A DNA stretch of 64,000 nucleotides from Vulcanimicrobiota bacterium. Its GTDB lineage: Bacteria; Vulcanimicrobiota; Xenobia; Xenobiales; JADMJV01. The number at the start of each line of letters is the position of its first letter. Position 1 is the first letter of the stretch. This document shows positions 27,310-35,462 of this stretch, piece after piece. The stretch is from positions 1 to 64,000 of the forward strand of contig JAHBVR010000028.1 in the NCBI GenBank assembly GCA_019637395.1, read 5' to 3'. The notes below the pieces were generated by a model that had not been told where the DNA came from, did not search any database, and worked only from the letters and a program-made list of their open reading frames with translations. The position numbers and the translations under genes are program-made.

Positions 27310-28701
27310 ATGGAAGCCCTGACACGACCCAAGCTCAGCGGAACCCGCCTGGCCGCCTGCTACCTGGCCTTGTTGGCCGGCGGAGGGATTATTTTCTGGT
27401 TGGTGACCCAAAACGGCCAGCACCTCCAGGCCGGTGCCCCGCCTCTGGGCTTCGGACACGGCTCGCATCACGACAACAGCCTCATCGCCAGGTTGCTGCT
27501 GGCCCTGGCCGTCATCATGGCCAGCTCCCAGGCACTGGGCAAACTGATGGCCCGCTTCCAACAACCCCCGGTGATGGGCGAAGTCCTGGGCGGCATCCTG
27601 CTCGGGCCCAGCTTGCTGGGCTGGGTCTGGCCGCAGGCCTCCGCTTTGCTCTTCGCCCCGGACGTCACCGGAGCGCTGGGCACCCTGGCGCGCATCGGGG
27701 TTATTCTCTATATGTTCTTCGTCGGCCTGGAACTCGACTGGGGCCTGCTCCGCCACCAGGGCAAGAGCACCTTGCTCATTTCCCACGCCAGCATCGTGCT
27801 GCCCTTCAGTCTGGGTGCCCTGCTTTCGCTCTGGCTCTACCCGCTCTACGCCGGGCCGGACGTGCCTTTCCACGTCTTCACCCTCTTTCTGGGCGTTTCC
27901 ATGTCGGTCACCGCCTTCCCGGTGCTGGCCCGCATCCTCACCGACCAGAACATGCAGCGCAGCCGCCTGGGAGCGTTGGCCCTCACCTGCGCGGCCGTTG
28001 ACGATGTCACCGCCTGGTGCCTGCTGGCTTGCGTGCTGGCGGTGGCCACCTCCAGCCCCTGGCTGGCCGTTCAAACGCTGCTGCTGAGCGCCCTCTTCGT
28101 GGTTACCGTACTCGTCCTGATAAGGCCTGTCTTGCAAAAGCTCACCGGATGGCAGGACCGCCGTCAGGACCTGGGTATCGCGTTAATTTGCTCGATTCTG
28201 GCGGCCGCCAGCACCGAGGCCATCGGCATCCACGCCCTCTTCGGCGCCTTCCTGCTCGGCGCCGTCATCCCTCACGACAGCAAACTGGCCAAAAGCCTGA
28301 TGGACAACCTCAACACCCTGGTCTCGGTGCTGCTGCTACCCGCTTTCTTCGCCTTCACCGGCCTGCGCACGTCCATCGGCCTGGTGCAGGGACCACTGGC
28401 CTGGGCCAGCGTGGCCGCCGTCATCGCCGCCGCCTGCCTGGGCAAGTTCGGCGGCACCTGGTTGGCCGCCCGCGCCTGCGGCATCCCAAACCGGGAAGCG
28501 GCCAGCCTGGGCGTGCTCATGAACACCCGCGGCCTGATGGAGCTGATCGTGCTCAACCTGGGACTGGAACTAAAAATCCTCTCCCCCACCCTGTTTACCA
28601 TCTTCGTACTGATGGCCCTGGCCACCACCTTCTCCACCACCCCCATCCTGATCCGCCTGCGCGGCAACGAGTCCGAGCAACCGGCCATTCAAGCAGCCTA
28701 G
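27310..28701 (+). CDS. Cation:proton antiporter, CPA2 (KefB/NapA) family
   Basis: A 463-aa inner-membrane antiporter with about 12-13 hydrophobic segments. CPA2 markers include QPPVMGEVLGGILLGPSLLG in the second helix, LYMFFVGLELD, the SVTAFPVLARIL core with the conserved acidic pair AAVDDVTAW, and MNTRGLMELIVLNLGL. It exchanges Na+ or K+ for protons. No RCK/TrkA-N domain is attached. The N-terminal 40 residues add an extra helix. It follows the VapC gene by 49 bases and converges with the GspF gene 7 bases downstream; no operon partner is evident. Confidence 0.93.
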   Translation: MEALTRPKLSGTRLAACYLALLAGGGIIFWLVTQNGQHLQAGAPPLGFGHGSHHDNSLIARLLLALAVIMASSQALGKLMARFQQPPVMGEVLGGILLGPSLLGWVWPQASALLFAPDVTGALGTLARIGVILYMFFVGLELDWGLLRHQGKSTLLISHASIVLPFSLGALLSLWLYPLYAGPDVPFHVFTLFLGVSMSVTAFPVLARILTDQNMQRSRLGALALTCAAVDDVTAWCLLACVLAVATSSPWLAVQTLLLSALFVVTVLVLIRPVLQKLTGWQDRRQDLGIALICSILAAASTEAIGIHALFGAFLLGAVIPHDSKLAKSLMDNLNTLVSVLLLPAFFAFTGLRTSIGLVQGPLAWASVAAVIAAACLGKFGGTWLAARACGIPNREAASLGVLMNTRGLMELIVLNLGLELKILSPTLFTIFVLMALATTFSTTPILIRLRGNESEQPAIQAA

Positions 28702-28708
28702 CAGATCC

Positions 28709-29779
28709 CTAAAGACTGTCCATGACTTTGAGCATGGGGAGCATGGTGGCGACCACGGTGAAGGCTACGACCAGGCCGACGAAGCCAAGCATGAGCGGTT
28801 CCAGGGACTTGCTCAGGACTTCCAGGCCGTGCTCCAGATCCACCTGATACATGCGGGCCATGGATTCCAGCATGTCGCCCAGTTTGCCGCTTTCCTCGCC
28901 GGCCGCCACGGCCTGGCAGAAGGCACCGGGAAAGCCGCCGGATTCCGCCAGCGCGGTGCCGATCAGCTCGCCCTCGCGGACGCGCTCCATGACGCCTTTG
29001 ACGTCTTCGATCAGACTCAGGTCGGCGGTGGCCTGGCTGGCGTATTCCAGACTTTGCACGATGGGCACGCCGACCGAGTGAAGGATGTACAGAGTCTGGG
29101 CAAAGCGGGTGAGCGACACCAGCCGCAGAATCGGGCCAATCAGGGGGAGAGACTGGAACCAGCGCACCCAGCCCAGCCTGGTGACGGGTTGGCTCCATTG
29201 ATGGTGGGCCCAGAGCAGGAAGAGGCCGCCCAGGACGGCTGCGAACACGTAGCTCAGCGGATTGCGGATGGCCTCGCTGAAAAAGACCAGGATCTTGGTG
29301 GGGAGCGGCATCTCCGCTCCGTTTTCCGAGAGCATGGTGAGCAGAGAGCGGAAGAGCAAAGGGGGCGCCAGGGTGACCATGAGCAGACAGAAGCCGCAGA
29401 TGATCAGCGGCACGGTCAGGGAGCCGCGCACCTTCATTTCGATCTGCAACTGGCGTTCTTCGAGTTCAGCCAGCTGGCTGAGGCTGACGGCCATCTGGCC
29501 GGTTTTCTCACCGACCGCCACCAGACGGATGTGCATGGCGGAAAACAACCAGTTTTGTTGGGACATGGCATGGGAGAGGTAGCGGCCGGCGGAGATTTTC
29601 TCGGCCAGCTCGGCGCAAACCCGTGCCAAGTGGGGATTGGGTTGCTGTTCGGCGAGCAGGCTGAGAGAGCGGTCGAGCGAGACTCCGGAGTTGAACATGG
29701 CGGCCAGGCTGCGAAACCAGAGGGCCAGGTCTGCTCCCGAGACGGACCGACGCATTTGCCACCGAGTAAGAAAGTTCAT
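28709..29779 (-). CDS. Type II secretion / type IV pilus inner-membrane platform protein (GspF/PilC)
   Basis: This 356-aa platform protein anchors the assembly ATPase and recruits pseudopilins. Two homologous T2SSF helical domains are visible: the first with FRSLAAMFNSGVSLDRSLSLLAEQ, the second with FAQTLYILHSVGVPIVQSLEYASQ, each followed by a hydrophobic pair (around GSLTVPLIICGFCLLMVTLAPPLLF and PLMLGFVGLVVAFTVVATMLPML). The start is the ATG at 29779, where homology begins; the longer frame would cross the divergent kinase gene. No GspE ATPase is nearby, so it must use a partner elsewhere. It diverges from the kinase-minor pilin gene set. Confidence 0.92.
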   Translation of the reverse strand: MNFLTRWQMRRSVSGADLALWFRSLAAMFNSGVSLDRSLSLLAEQQPNPHLARVCAELAEKISAGRYLSHAMSQQNWLFSAMHIRLVAVGEKTGQMAVSLSQLAELEERQLQIEMKVRGSLTVPLIICGFCLLMVTLAPPLLFRSLLTMLSENGAEMPLPTKILVFFSEAIRNPLSYVFAAVLGGLFLLWAHHQWSQPVTRLGWVRWFQSLPLIGPILRLVSLTRFAQTLYILHSVGVPIVQSLEYASQATADLSLIEDVKGVMERVREGELIGTALAESGGFPGAFCQAVAAGEESGKLGDMLESMARMYQVDLEHGLEVLSKSLEPLMLGFVGLVVAFTVVATMLPMLKVMDSL

Positions 29780-29802
29780 CTTAAGGAATCCACCACCCCG
29801 TC

Positions 29803-29816
29803 GTGGAACGTTCCAC
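29803..29816. promoter_or_regulatory. Perfect 14-base palindrome between gspF-like and kinase genes
   Basis: GTGGAACGTTCCAC reads identically on both strands. It sits in the 41-base gap between the divergent starts at 29779 and 29821, so one bound dimer could control both genes. It also supports the kinase start at 29821, since an upstream GTG at 29803 would be part of the site. Confidence 0.4.
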
Positions 29817-29820
29817 TCCG

Positions 29821-31200
29821 ATGCTTTTTCGCCTGTCGCTCGTCTGGCTGCTGCTCGGGGCCTGGCCCGTCCGGGCCAAACAAGAGAGTATGGTTGTGCA
29901 TACCAAGCCGAGCGGGGCTTATGTTTTCCTGGTGGTGCACGGCAAGCCGGCGGCACCGGACGATCCGGCCAAAGAATTCGCGCCTCCGGGTTTTGCCTTG
30001 CCGCCCGGCGACCTGCTGGGACGGGCCGACAGCGGCACGCTGATCACTCGCAATCTGCCCGCCGATCAGAGCGAGATCACCCTGATCTTGCTGCGCCGCC
30101 ACTGTCATCCCAGGGTGGAAAAGGTCGATTTGCAGGACTGGCGGGGCCACGGGCAGGAGCTCCCCATCGGAGGTGGCGCTTACCAGCTCCAGTATCTCTC
30201 GAACGCCGAAGCCTGGAAGGACTTTCTGGAGCAGCGGGGGTTTCAGTTGGGGTTGCTGGCCGTATTGATCTTAACCCCGGTTTCGCTTTATGTGCGCAGC
30301 CTGCGCCGGCGCGAAGAGCTGGCTGCCGCTTCGGAATTGAAGGCCTCGATGGTTACCGAGCTGGTTGTTCCCAGCGCCAGCCAGGACCCCTTGATCGGTT
30401 CGCGCCTGGACGATTATCGAATTCTGCAGCTGCTCGGCGTGGGCGGCATGGCTCGGGTCTATCGGGGAGTTCCGGAAGCCACCCTGGACGAAAGCCAGGC
30501 AGTGGCCATCAAAATCATGAATGCGGACATGTCTCAAAGTCCCGAACTGGTCAAGCGCTTCGACCGCGAGCGGAAGGTCTACGAGGGTCTCCATCATCCC
30601 AATATCGTTAAAGTCTTCGGCGCCGGTGAGCAGGCCGGCCACTATTATATGGTGATGGAACTGATTCGCGGCCATAGCCTTCGTCAGGAGGTCGATTCCG
30701 ACGGCATCGCACCCAAGAAGATGATGCACTTCATGGCTCCCATCTTCGAGGCCGTTTCTTCGGCCCACAAAAAGGGGCTGGTGCATCGTGACCTCAAGCC
30801 GGAGAACGTGATGCTCAGCTACGACGGCAAGATCAAAGTGATGGACTTCGGGTTAGCCCGCAGTCATGATTTTTCTCAGATTACGGCCACCGGTTCGGTG
30901 CTGGGCACGCCCGCCTATATTGCTCCCGAGCAAATCAACGGGCAGTTGCATCCGGCCAGCGATCAGTATGCGCTGGGGGTCATGTGCTGGGAGTTCTTGA
31001 CCGGGCGGCGCCCTTTTGAGGACGAAAATCCGATCACGCTGATCGTAAAACATCTGTCCGAGCCGGTGCCCTCGCTGGCCCAGCGGCGGCCCGACTTGGC
31101 AAAATTTGCGAAAGTACTGGAGCGCATGCTGGCCAAGAAACCGGAGGATCGCTTCCGCGACCTGGATCACGCTCTCAACTCGCTGAGGTATTTGCTATGA
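29821..31200 (+). CDS. Transmembrane Ser/Thr kinase with N-terminal extracytoplasmic domain
   Basis: A Hanks-type kinase in reverse order to PknB: signal sequence (1-19), a periplasmic beta-rich domain with a PEGA-like motif (VVHTKPSGAYVFLVVHGKP), one transmembrane helix (about 145-165), then the kinase. Catalytic features are complete: Gly-rich loop LGVGGMARVY (about 205-214), Lys231, HRDLKPEN with Asp324, and DFG with Asp342. Its stop overlaps the next gene (ATGA), which encodes a prepilin-like protein. This order suggests the kinase senses envelope or pilus state and signals inward. The substrate is unknown. The ATG at 29821 is preferred over the GTG at 29803. Confidence 0.92.
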   Translation: MLFRLSLVWLLLGAWPVRAKQESMVVHTKPSGAYVFLVVHGKPAAPDDPAKEFAPPGFALPPGDLLGRADSGTLITRNLPADQSEITLILLRRHCHPRVEKVDLQDWRGHGQELPIGGGAYQLQYLSNAEAWKDFLEQRGFQLGLLAVLILTPVSLYVRSLRRREELAAASELKASMVTELVVPSASQDPLIGSRLDDYRILQLLGVGGMARVYRGVPEATLDESQAVAIKIMNADMSQSPELVKRFDRERKVYEGLHHPNIVKVFGAGEQAGHYYMVMELIRGHSLRQEVDSDGIAPKKMMHFMAPIFEAVSSAHKKGLVHRDLKPENVMLSYDGKIKVMDFGLARSHDFSQITATGSVLGTPAYIAPEQINGQLHPASDQYALGVMCWEFLTGRRPFEDENPITLIVKHLSEPVPSLAQRRPDLAKFAKVLERMLAKKPEDRFRDLDHALNSLRYLL

Positions 31201-31838
31201 AGCCTCGGGGCGCGACCGTGCTGGAGCTGCTGATTGCCATGACCATCATGCTGGTGGTCAGCGCATTGCTGGCCCTGTTGCTGCAAAGCACCAGCCGGGC
31301 CGCTCTGCGCACCACCATGCGCACCGAGATGCAGCAACAGGCGCTGGTGGCCGTGCAGCGCCTGCTGACCGATCTGCGCCGCAGTTGCTGCGCCGGCGTA
31401 TCCATACGCTCCGGCGCCAGTCCTCTGGCCATCGCCATCTGCCCGATGGGTCAGGAGGGCGTGCTCAACAACGGCTCCTTATTATGGAGCGATTTTTATC
31501 AGATTTACTCCTATGACGCCGGCGCCCGGACTCTGAACTACCGGGAGTGGCCGCCGGGCAGCCCCACCGCCACGGCCGACGAGCTGGATGTCACCAAACC
31601 CCGGCGGCTCTCTTCGGGGCGCCTCGCCGAGGTACTGAACCATCCGCCGGCGCGGCAGTTAACCTTGATGACCGGAGTGGCCGCCTTCGAGATAACCTAT
31701 CCGCCGGGCGGCAGCGATCTTTTGCTGGTGCAGCCGGTCTCCGTCAAAGTGGTGTTGCAGCGCCGGGGCAATACCGGACACAGCCAGCCGGAGACCTTCA
31801 CCTACCGGCGCACTTTTTTTCTGCCGGAGCAGCGGTGA
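31197..31838 (+). CDS. Prepilin-type pseudopilin (PilW/GspJ-like minor pilin)
   Basis: A 213-aa protein with a class III prepilin signal: KPRGATVLELLIAMTIMLVVSALLALL, where cleavage after Gly by PilD is expected, though the usual Phe/Met at +1 is Ala and Glu is at +5 of the mature protein as required. The remaining region is a beta-rich globular head with a CC pair. It is translationally coupled to the kinase upstream and to a second minor pilin downstream, both by four-base overlaps. Minor pilins prime type IV pili or type II pseudopili. Confidence 0.85.
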   Translation: MKPRGATVLELLIAMTIMLVVSALLALLLQSTSRAALRTTMRTEMQQQALVAVQRLLTDLRRSCCAGVSIRSGASPLAIAICPMGQEGVLNNGSLLWSDFYQIYSYDAGARTLNYREWPPGSPTATADELDVTKPRRLSSGRLAEVLNHPPARQLTLMTGVAAFEITYPPGGSDLLLVQPVSVKVVLQRRGNTGHSQPETFTYRRTFFLPEQR

Positions 31839-32266
31839 AGCGCCGGGGGATGACGCTGGTCGAGGTCATTTTCACGGCCAGTCTGGTGGCCGTGGCCTTC
31901 ATGGTGCTGCTGAGCATTTTTCCCACCGCCATGTTCTCGGTGCGCCAGACCGAACACCGTCTGACCGCCAACAACATCGCCCAGGCGGTGTTGGATGAGT
32001 GCCGCAGCGGACCGTTTTCCCATTTGAAGACCGACCAGGACGTGGACACGACCACCCCCGGAGCCCTCGGGGACATCCTGCGGCGCAGCGATCAAAAGGG
32101 CGACGATAAAATGGTCTTCGTGCCCACGCTGAAGGTGCGGGCCTCTCCCACCTCAACGGCGCCGCGTACCACCTTGTGCCAGCTGACGGTGGAGGTGGCC
32201 TGGCGCGAGCGCGGCCAGGCTTACCAGGTGACCCGGGTGTTGCAGCTCTCTTCGCTCAACCGTTAG
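31835..32266 (+). CDS. Prepilin-type minor pilin (PilV/GspI-like)
   Basis: A GTG start overlapping the previous stop (GTGA) gives a 143-aa protein beginning KRRGMTLVEVIFTASLVAVAFMVLL. G-MTLVEV is the standard prepilin peptidase site with Glu5. The head domain contains NIAQAVLDECRSGPF, a typical segment after the pilin helix of PilV/GspI proteins. It is the third gene of the kinase-pilin-pilin unit. The 3' end meets the convergent gene at 32263-34110, overlapping by four bases. Confidence 0.88.
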   Translation: MKRRGMTLVEVIFTASLVAVAFMVLLSIFPTAMFSVRQTEHRLTANNIAQAVLDECRSGPFSHLKTDQDVDTTTPGALGDILRRSDQKGDDKMVFVPTLKVRASPTSTAPRTTLCQLTVEVAWRERGQAYQVTRVLQLSSLNR

Positions 32267-34110
32267 TATTCCGTCCAGGCCGAGATGCGCAGCTTGTCCG
32301 ATTCTTTGAGAAAGCGGTTGGGATCAAAGGTTATGTTGGCGTCGGGAGTGCCGGCGTCCAGCAGGTTGAGGGTTTCCCAGTGGGCGAAGTTGTTGAGATA
32401 GAAGTTGCGGTGGTGGGCCGGAGTGTGGATGGGATTGTCTTCGTCGTAATAGCCGGGGCATTTTTGTTGGCCCAGGGCCACGATGGCATCGACGGCGGCT
32501 TCGCGGGTGGTATAGTTGAAGGACTTTTGAACTCCGCCTTCGGTGTAGACCAGGTCGTAGACGAACTGCTCGGCGCCGTTGAGGCTGGCTCGGCGAATTT
32601 GTAAGAACACCGGGTTCCACCAGGGGTTGGGACCCCAGTCGCCGCCACCCGGGTTATTGTAGTTGGCGGCTGCCTGGGGAGTGTTGATCTGGGTGTAGCT
32701 GCCCGGACGGTCATGCGGCGGAGAAAGTACCTGGCCGGCACTGTTGGTCCAAATTTCCGGTTGGGCCGGCCAGTTGCCGGGCCGAGCCGGGTTCATTCCA
32801 TAGACGATTTTGCGCCCGTCGGGCAGCGCCATCTCGGTCTCATAGGGGGGATTGCTGCTGGCCAACTGAAGGGCCAACTGGTCGGGGAAGAAAAAGTTGA
32901 CCTGGGTGAAGAGGGGCACGCGGATAGCCAGGCAGCCATCCATCTGGATGGCGCCTTTATCGGGAGTCGAACCGTCAGCTACGAAGCCTCCCACCACGGT
33001 GAAGTTTTTGGCCTTGAAATTGCCGCGTGTGTAGACCAGCCCCTGGAAGGTATATTTAGAGCTGTTGGGACTGATCAGACCCAGGTCTCCTTTGGCGAGC
33101 AACGCCACCGAATCGGCCGAGGTCAGTCCGCTGCCCCCTTCTACTCTGGCCTCGCCGGTGACCACCACCGCTCCCGAGCCCCGCATCGAGCCGGTTACTT
33201 TGAGGTTGCCATCGACAAAGAGCAGGCAATTATCCAGCGTTACATCGCCGTTGATGGTCACCGAGGGACCGTCGCAACGCACCACGCCGGTAAGATTCTG
33301 GTCGCCCAGGATGCCGGCCGGCATGGGGGTGTAGTTGAGCGCGTCGCCGTGGTCGGGATCGTAGGCGTCAAAGTCGAAGTGGGGCAATTCGGTCTGGCTG
33401 TGATAGGCGCGCACCTCGCCGCCCACGTTGGAACCGCCCAGCACGGTCACGCCGCCGCTGGCCTGAAGATTGCCCACCACCAGGCTGTTCTGCTCCAGCA
33501 GAGCGGCCTGGGAGTCGGCGGAGTTGGTGCCGAGATCGCCGGGCTTGAGTTTTTCCGGGTGAGCGGCGATAGCCTCCAGATCGACACCATCCAGGCTGTC
33601 CAAACTGCCGACGATGCTGTCGATCAGGTGCACCTTGCCGGTGGCTCCCAGCGAAAGTGTGAAGGTGGGCACGTAGACCACCGCTTCGCGGGTGCGGGTC
33701 ACGTTGCGGCAGCGGGCCACCGCCACCAGGTGGACGCGCTTGCCGGGCAGCCTGGCGTCGCGCAGCAACCTGGAACCGGGCCAGGCGGCCAGGAAGTTGT
33801 CGTTATCGTTGCGGCTGGAATAGGGGACGCCCAGGGTTTTGTTGAAGGTCAACTGGACGTCGGATGGCTCGACCGGCCCGGCGTACTGGATTTTGGCCGA
33901 GGGTGAGCTGCCCCAGGTAGGGTCTTTCATGAGTTCGGCCAGACCTTGCTGAATGGCCGAGTCAGCCAGCAGCGAAGCGGTCTGCGCGTTGTCCGAGCGC
34001 AGCAGCATCTGCACATTGACCGAAGAGGCCGTGCCCACGGTCAAGACGGCCAGCAGGGCCACCGCGATGACGCATACCGCTCCCGCCAACGAGCTGCCTT
34101 TTCTTCTCAT
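32263..34110 (-). CDS. PilX-like pilus assembly protein with beta-helical (polymer-forming) region
   Basis: The 615-aa protein begins with RRKGSSLAGAVCVIAVALLAVLTVG, a membrane helix like that of PilX/TadG-type proteins that often begin RGxALV. Residues 30-75 are the amphipathic continuation (LRSDNAQTASLLADSAIQQGLAEL). Residues about 140-380 contain repeated short beta strands (LVVGNLQASGGVTVLGGSNVGGEV, VRCDGPSVTINGDVTLDNCLLFVDGNLKVTGSMRGSGAVVVTGEARVEGG) that resemble the right-handed beta helix of bactofilin-type domains. The C-terminal 180 residues are Trp/Tyr/Pro-rich and unassigned. It is divergent from the GFA gene and converges on the minor pilin genes, so it probably belongs to the same surface structure. 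Confidence 0.72.
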   Translation of the reverse strand: MRRKGSSLAGAVCVIAVALLAVLTVGTASSVNVQMLLRSDNAQTASLLADSAIQQGLAELMKDPTWGSSPSAKIQYAGPVEPSDVQLTFNKTLGVPYSSRNDNDNFLAAWPGSRLLRDARLPGKRVHLVAVARCRNVTRTREAVVYVPTFTLSLGATGKVHLIDSIVGSLDSLDGVDLEAIAAHPEKLKPGDLGTNSADSQAALLEQNSLVVGNLQASGGVTVLGGSNVGGEVRAYHSQTELPHFDFDAYDPDHGDALNYTPMPAGILGDQNLTGVVRCDGPSVTINGDVTLDNCLLFVDGNLKVTGSMRGSGAVVVTGEARVEGGSGLTSADSVALLAKGDLGLISPNSSKYTFQGLVYTRGNFKAKNFTVVGGFVADGSTPDKGAIQMDGCLAIRVPLFTQVNFFFPDQLALQLASSNPPYETEMALPDGRKIVYGMNPARPGNWPAQPEIWTNSAGQVLSPPHDRPGSYTQINTPQAAANYNNPGGGDWGPNPWWNPVFLQIRRASLNGAEQFVYDLVYTEGGVQKSFNYTTREAAVDAIVALGQQKCPGYYDEDNPIHTPAHHRNFYLNNFAHWETLNLLDAGTPDANITFDPNRFLKESDKLRISAWTEY

Positions 34111-34170
34111 GAGAGGAGTTTAACATAAAAGTAGGAGCTGGTTGGGGCAGCCAGAACCACCACAGCAGGA

Positions 34171-34557
34171 ATGCCCATTTACGACGGACGCTGTCACTGC
34201 GGAACTTTGACTTTGCGTTATACCACCGCCTCCGAGCCTGCTTCTATTCAGCCGCGAGCCTGCGATTGCTCCTATTGCACCCGCCAGGGGGCCATCTACG
34301 TTTCCGATCCTTCGGGACTGCTGGAGATGGATGAGGGCGCTCACAAATATCGCCAGGGCGAGGAGCGGGCCGACTTTCTGAGTTGTCCCCGTTGCAGCGT
34401 TTTGCTGGCGGTGGTTTATGCAGATCGGGGTGCGGTCAACGCGCGCTGCCTGGAGCGTTTTGCAGAATTGGGAGCGCCCCAGGTGGTCTCTCCCCAGAAA
34501 CTGAGCGCGGTCGAAAAATTGGCGCGCTGGCAGGCGAGCTGGACGCCGCTATCATGA
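34171..34557 (+). CDS. GFA / CENP-V family protein
   Basis: A 128-aa zinc protein of the glutathione-dependent formaldehyde-activating (Gfa) fold. The three Cys clusters are present: GRCHCGTL (structural zinc), CDCSYCTRQG (catalytic zinc) and SCPRCSV. Despite the name, most Gfa-like proteins have unproven substrates. The start ATG is the first of the frame and precedes the homology directly. Its stop overlaps the start of the collagen-like gene by four bases, though no functional link is obvious. Confidence 0.9.
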   Translation: MPIYDGRCHCGTLTLRYTTASEPASIQPRACDCSYCTRQGAIYVSDPSGLLEMDEGAHKYRQGEERADFLSCPRCSVLLAVVYADRGAVNARCLERFAELGAPQVVSPQKLSAVEKLARWQASWTPLS

Positions 34558-35462
34558 AGAAGTTGCTGCTTCTGTTGCTGTTGACGCGGGGGGCCGCCAC
34601 CGTGCCCGGTAATCCGGAAGTCTTTCCGCCCGAAGGGGCGGTTCTGCTGTTGAAGGACACCAGCCAGGTTACTTTGCGTTGGAAATTGCCGCGCGGGGCT
34701 TTTACAGCCGAGTTGTGGAGCCAGGGTAACAAGCAGTTGGAGACCAGGCTGACCGAGGCCGGATGGACCGTACCGGTGCAAAAGGGCCGGAGCTACGGCT
34801 GGATTCTACGCAATTCCGGAGGGATTTACCGACAGGGGCGTTTCGGTGTGGCCGGGGAGATGAGTTTCGCCGCCAATGGCCGCGATGGCGCACCCGGACG
34901 TCCTGGTCCCGCCGGGGGTCCGGGTCAACCGGGCACCAACGGCGGCCAGTTGGAGGCGGAGTTGCAGCGGGATGAGGCGGGCATGCACTTGCGCATTCGT
35001 GCTCAGGGACAGAATCTGCACTATCTTTTCGTAGACCCGGGAGTGCGCTTTCAGATTGCCGCCAAGGGTGGCAACGGCGGCGATGGCGCGGCCGGCGATG
35101 ATTTTCGCGGCTACCGGGCGGCGCTGGGTCACGACGGCGGGGCAGCCGGTTGGGGCGGGAGCCTCAAGGTGACCACTTATAGCGCGCCCTGGCGGCAATA
35201 TCTGGACGTGGATCTGACCCCCGGTAGGCCCGGTAGCGGCGGCAAGGGCGGCCAGTATTATGTTTCGGGCAGTCAAATCGCCACCGCGCCCGACGGCAGG
35301 GACGGCAAGAAAGGTCAGGGCGGTCGGGTGGATACGCGACTAAGCCAGCGAAGCCACCGCCCGGCGATGGGCTTCCTTGAGCAAGGGCCCGGGCTCGCCG
35401 ATGGCCTTCTTGGCTCGCTCGGAAGTGCGCAGGGCTTCCTCGATACGGTTCAGAGCCAGTAA
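34554..35462 (+). CDS. Secreted Gly-rich, collagen-like protein
   Basis: A signal peptide (MKKLLLLLLLTRGAA) precedes a beta-rich domain (residues about 20-100) and a short collagen-like run of G-x-y triplets with GRPGPAGGPGQPGTNGG. A second domain (about 130-260) is studded with GGNGGDGAAGDD and GGKGG loops. The natural protein may end near GGRVDTR: the last 40 residues (from about 263) are read from the strand opposite the C-terminal coding region of the convergent regulator gene, and their composition differs. The gene thus overlaps 35340-37577 by 123 bases. The function is unknown; extracellular adhesion or matrix is a reasonable guess. Confidence 0.65.
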   Translation: MKKLLLLLLLTRGAATVPGNPEVFPPEGAVLLLKDTSQVTLRWKLPRGAFTAELWSQGNKQLETRLTEAGWTVPVQKGRSYGWILRNSGGIYRQGRFGVAGEMSFAANGRDGAPGRPGPAGGPGQPGTNGGQLEAELQRDEAGMHLRIRAQGQNLHYLFVDPGVRFQIAAKGGNGGDGAAGDDFRGYRAALGHDGGAAGWGGSLKVTTYSAPWRQYLDVDLTPGRPGSGGKGGQYYVSGSQIATAPDGRDGKKGQGGRVDTRLSQRSHRPAMGFLEQGPGLADGLLGSLGSAQGFLDTVQSQ

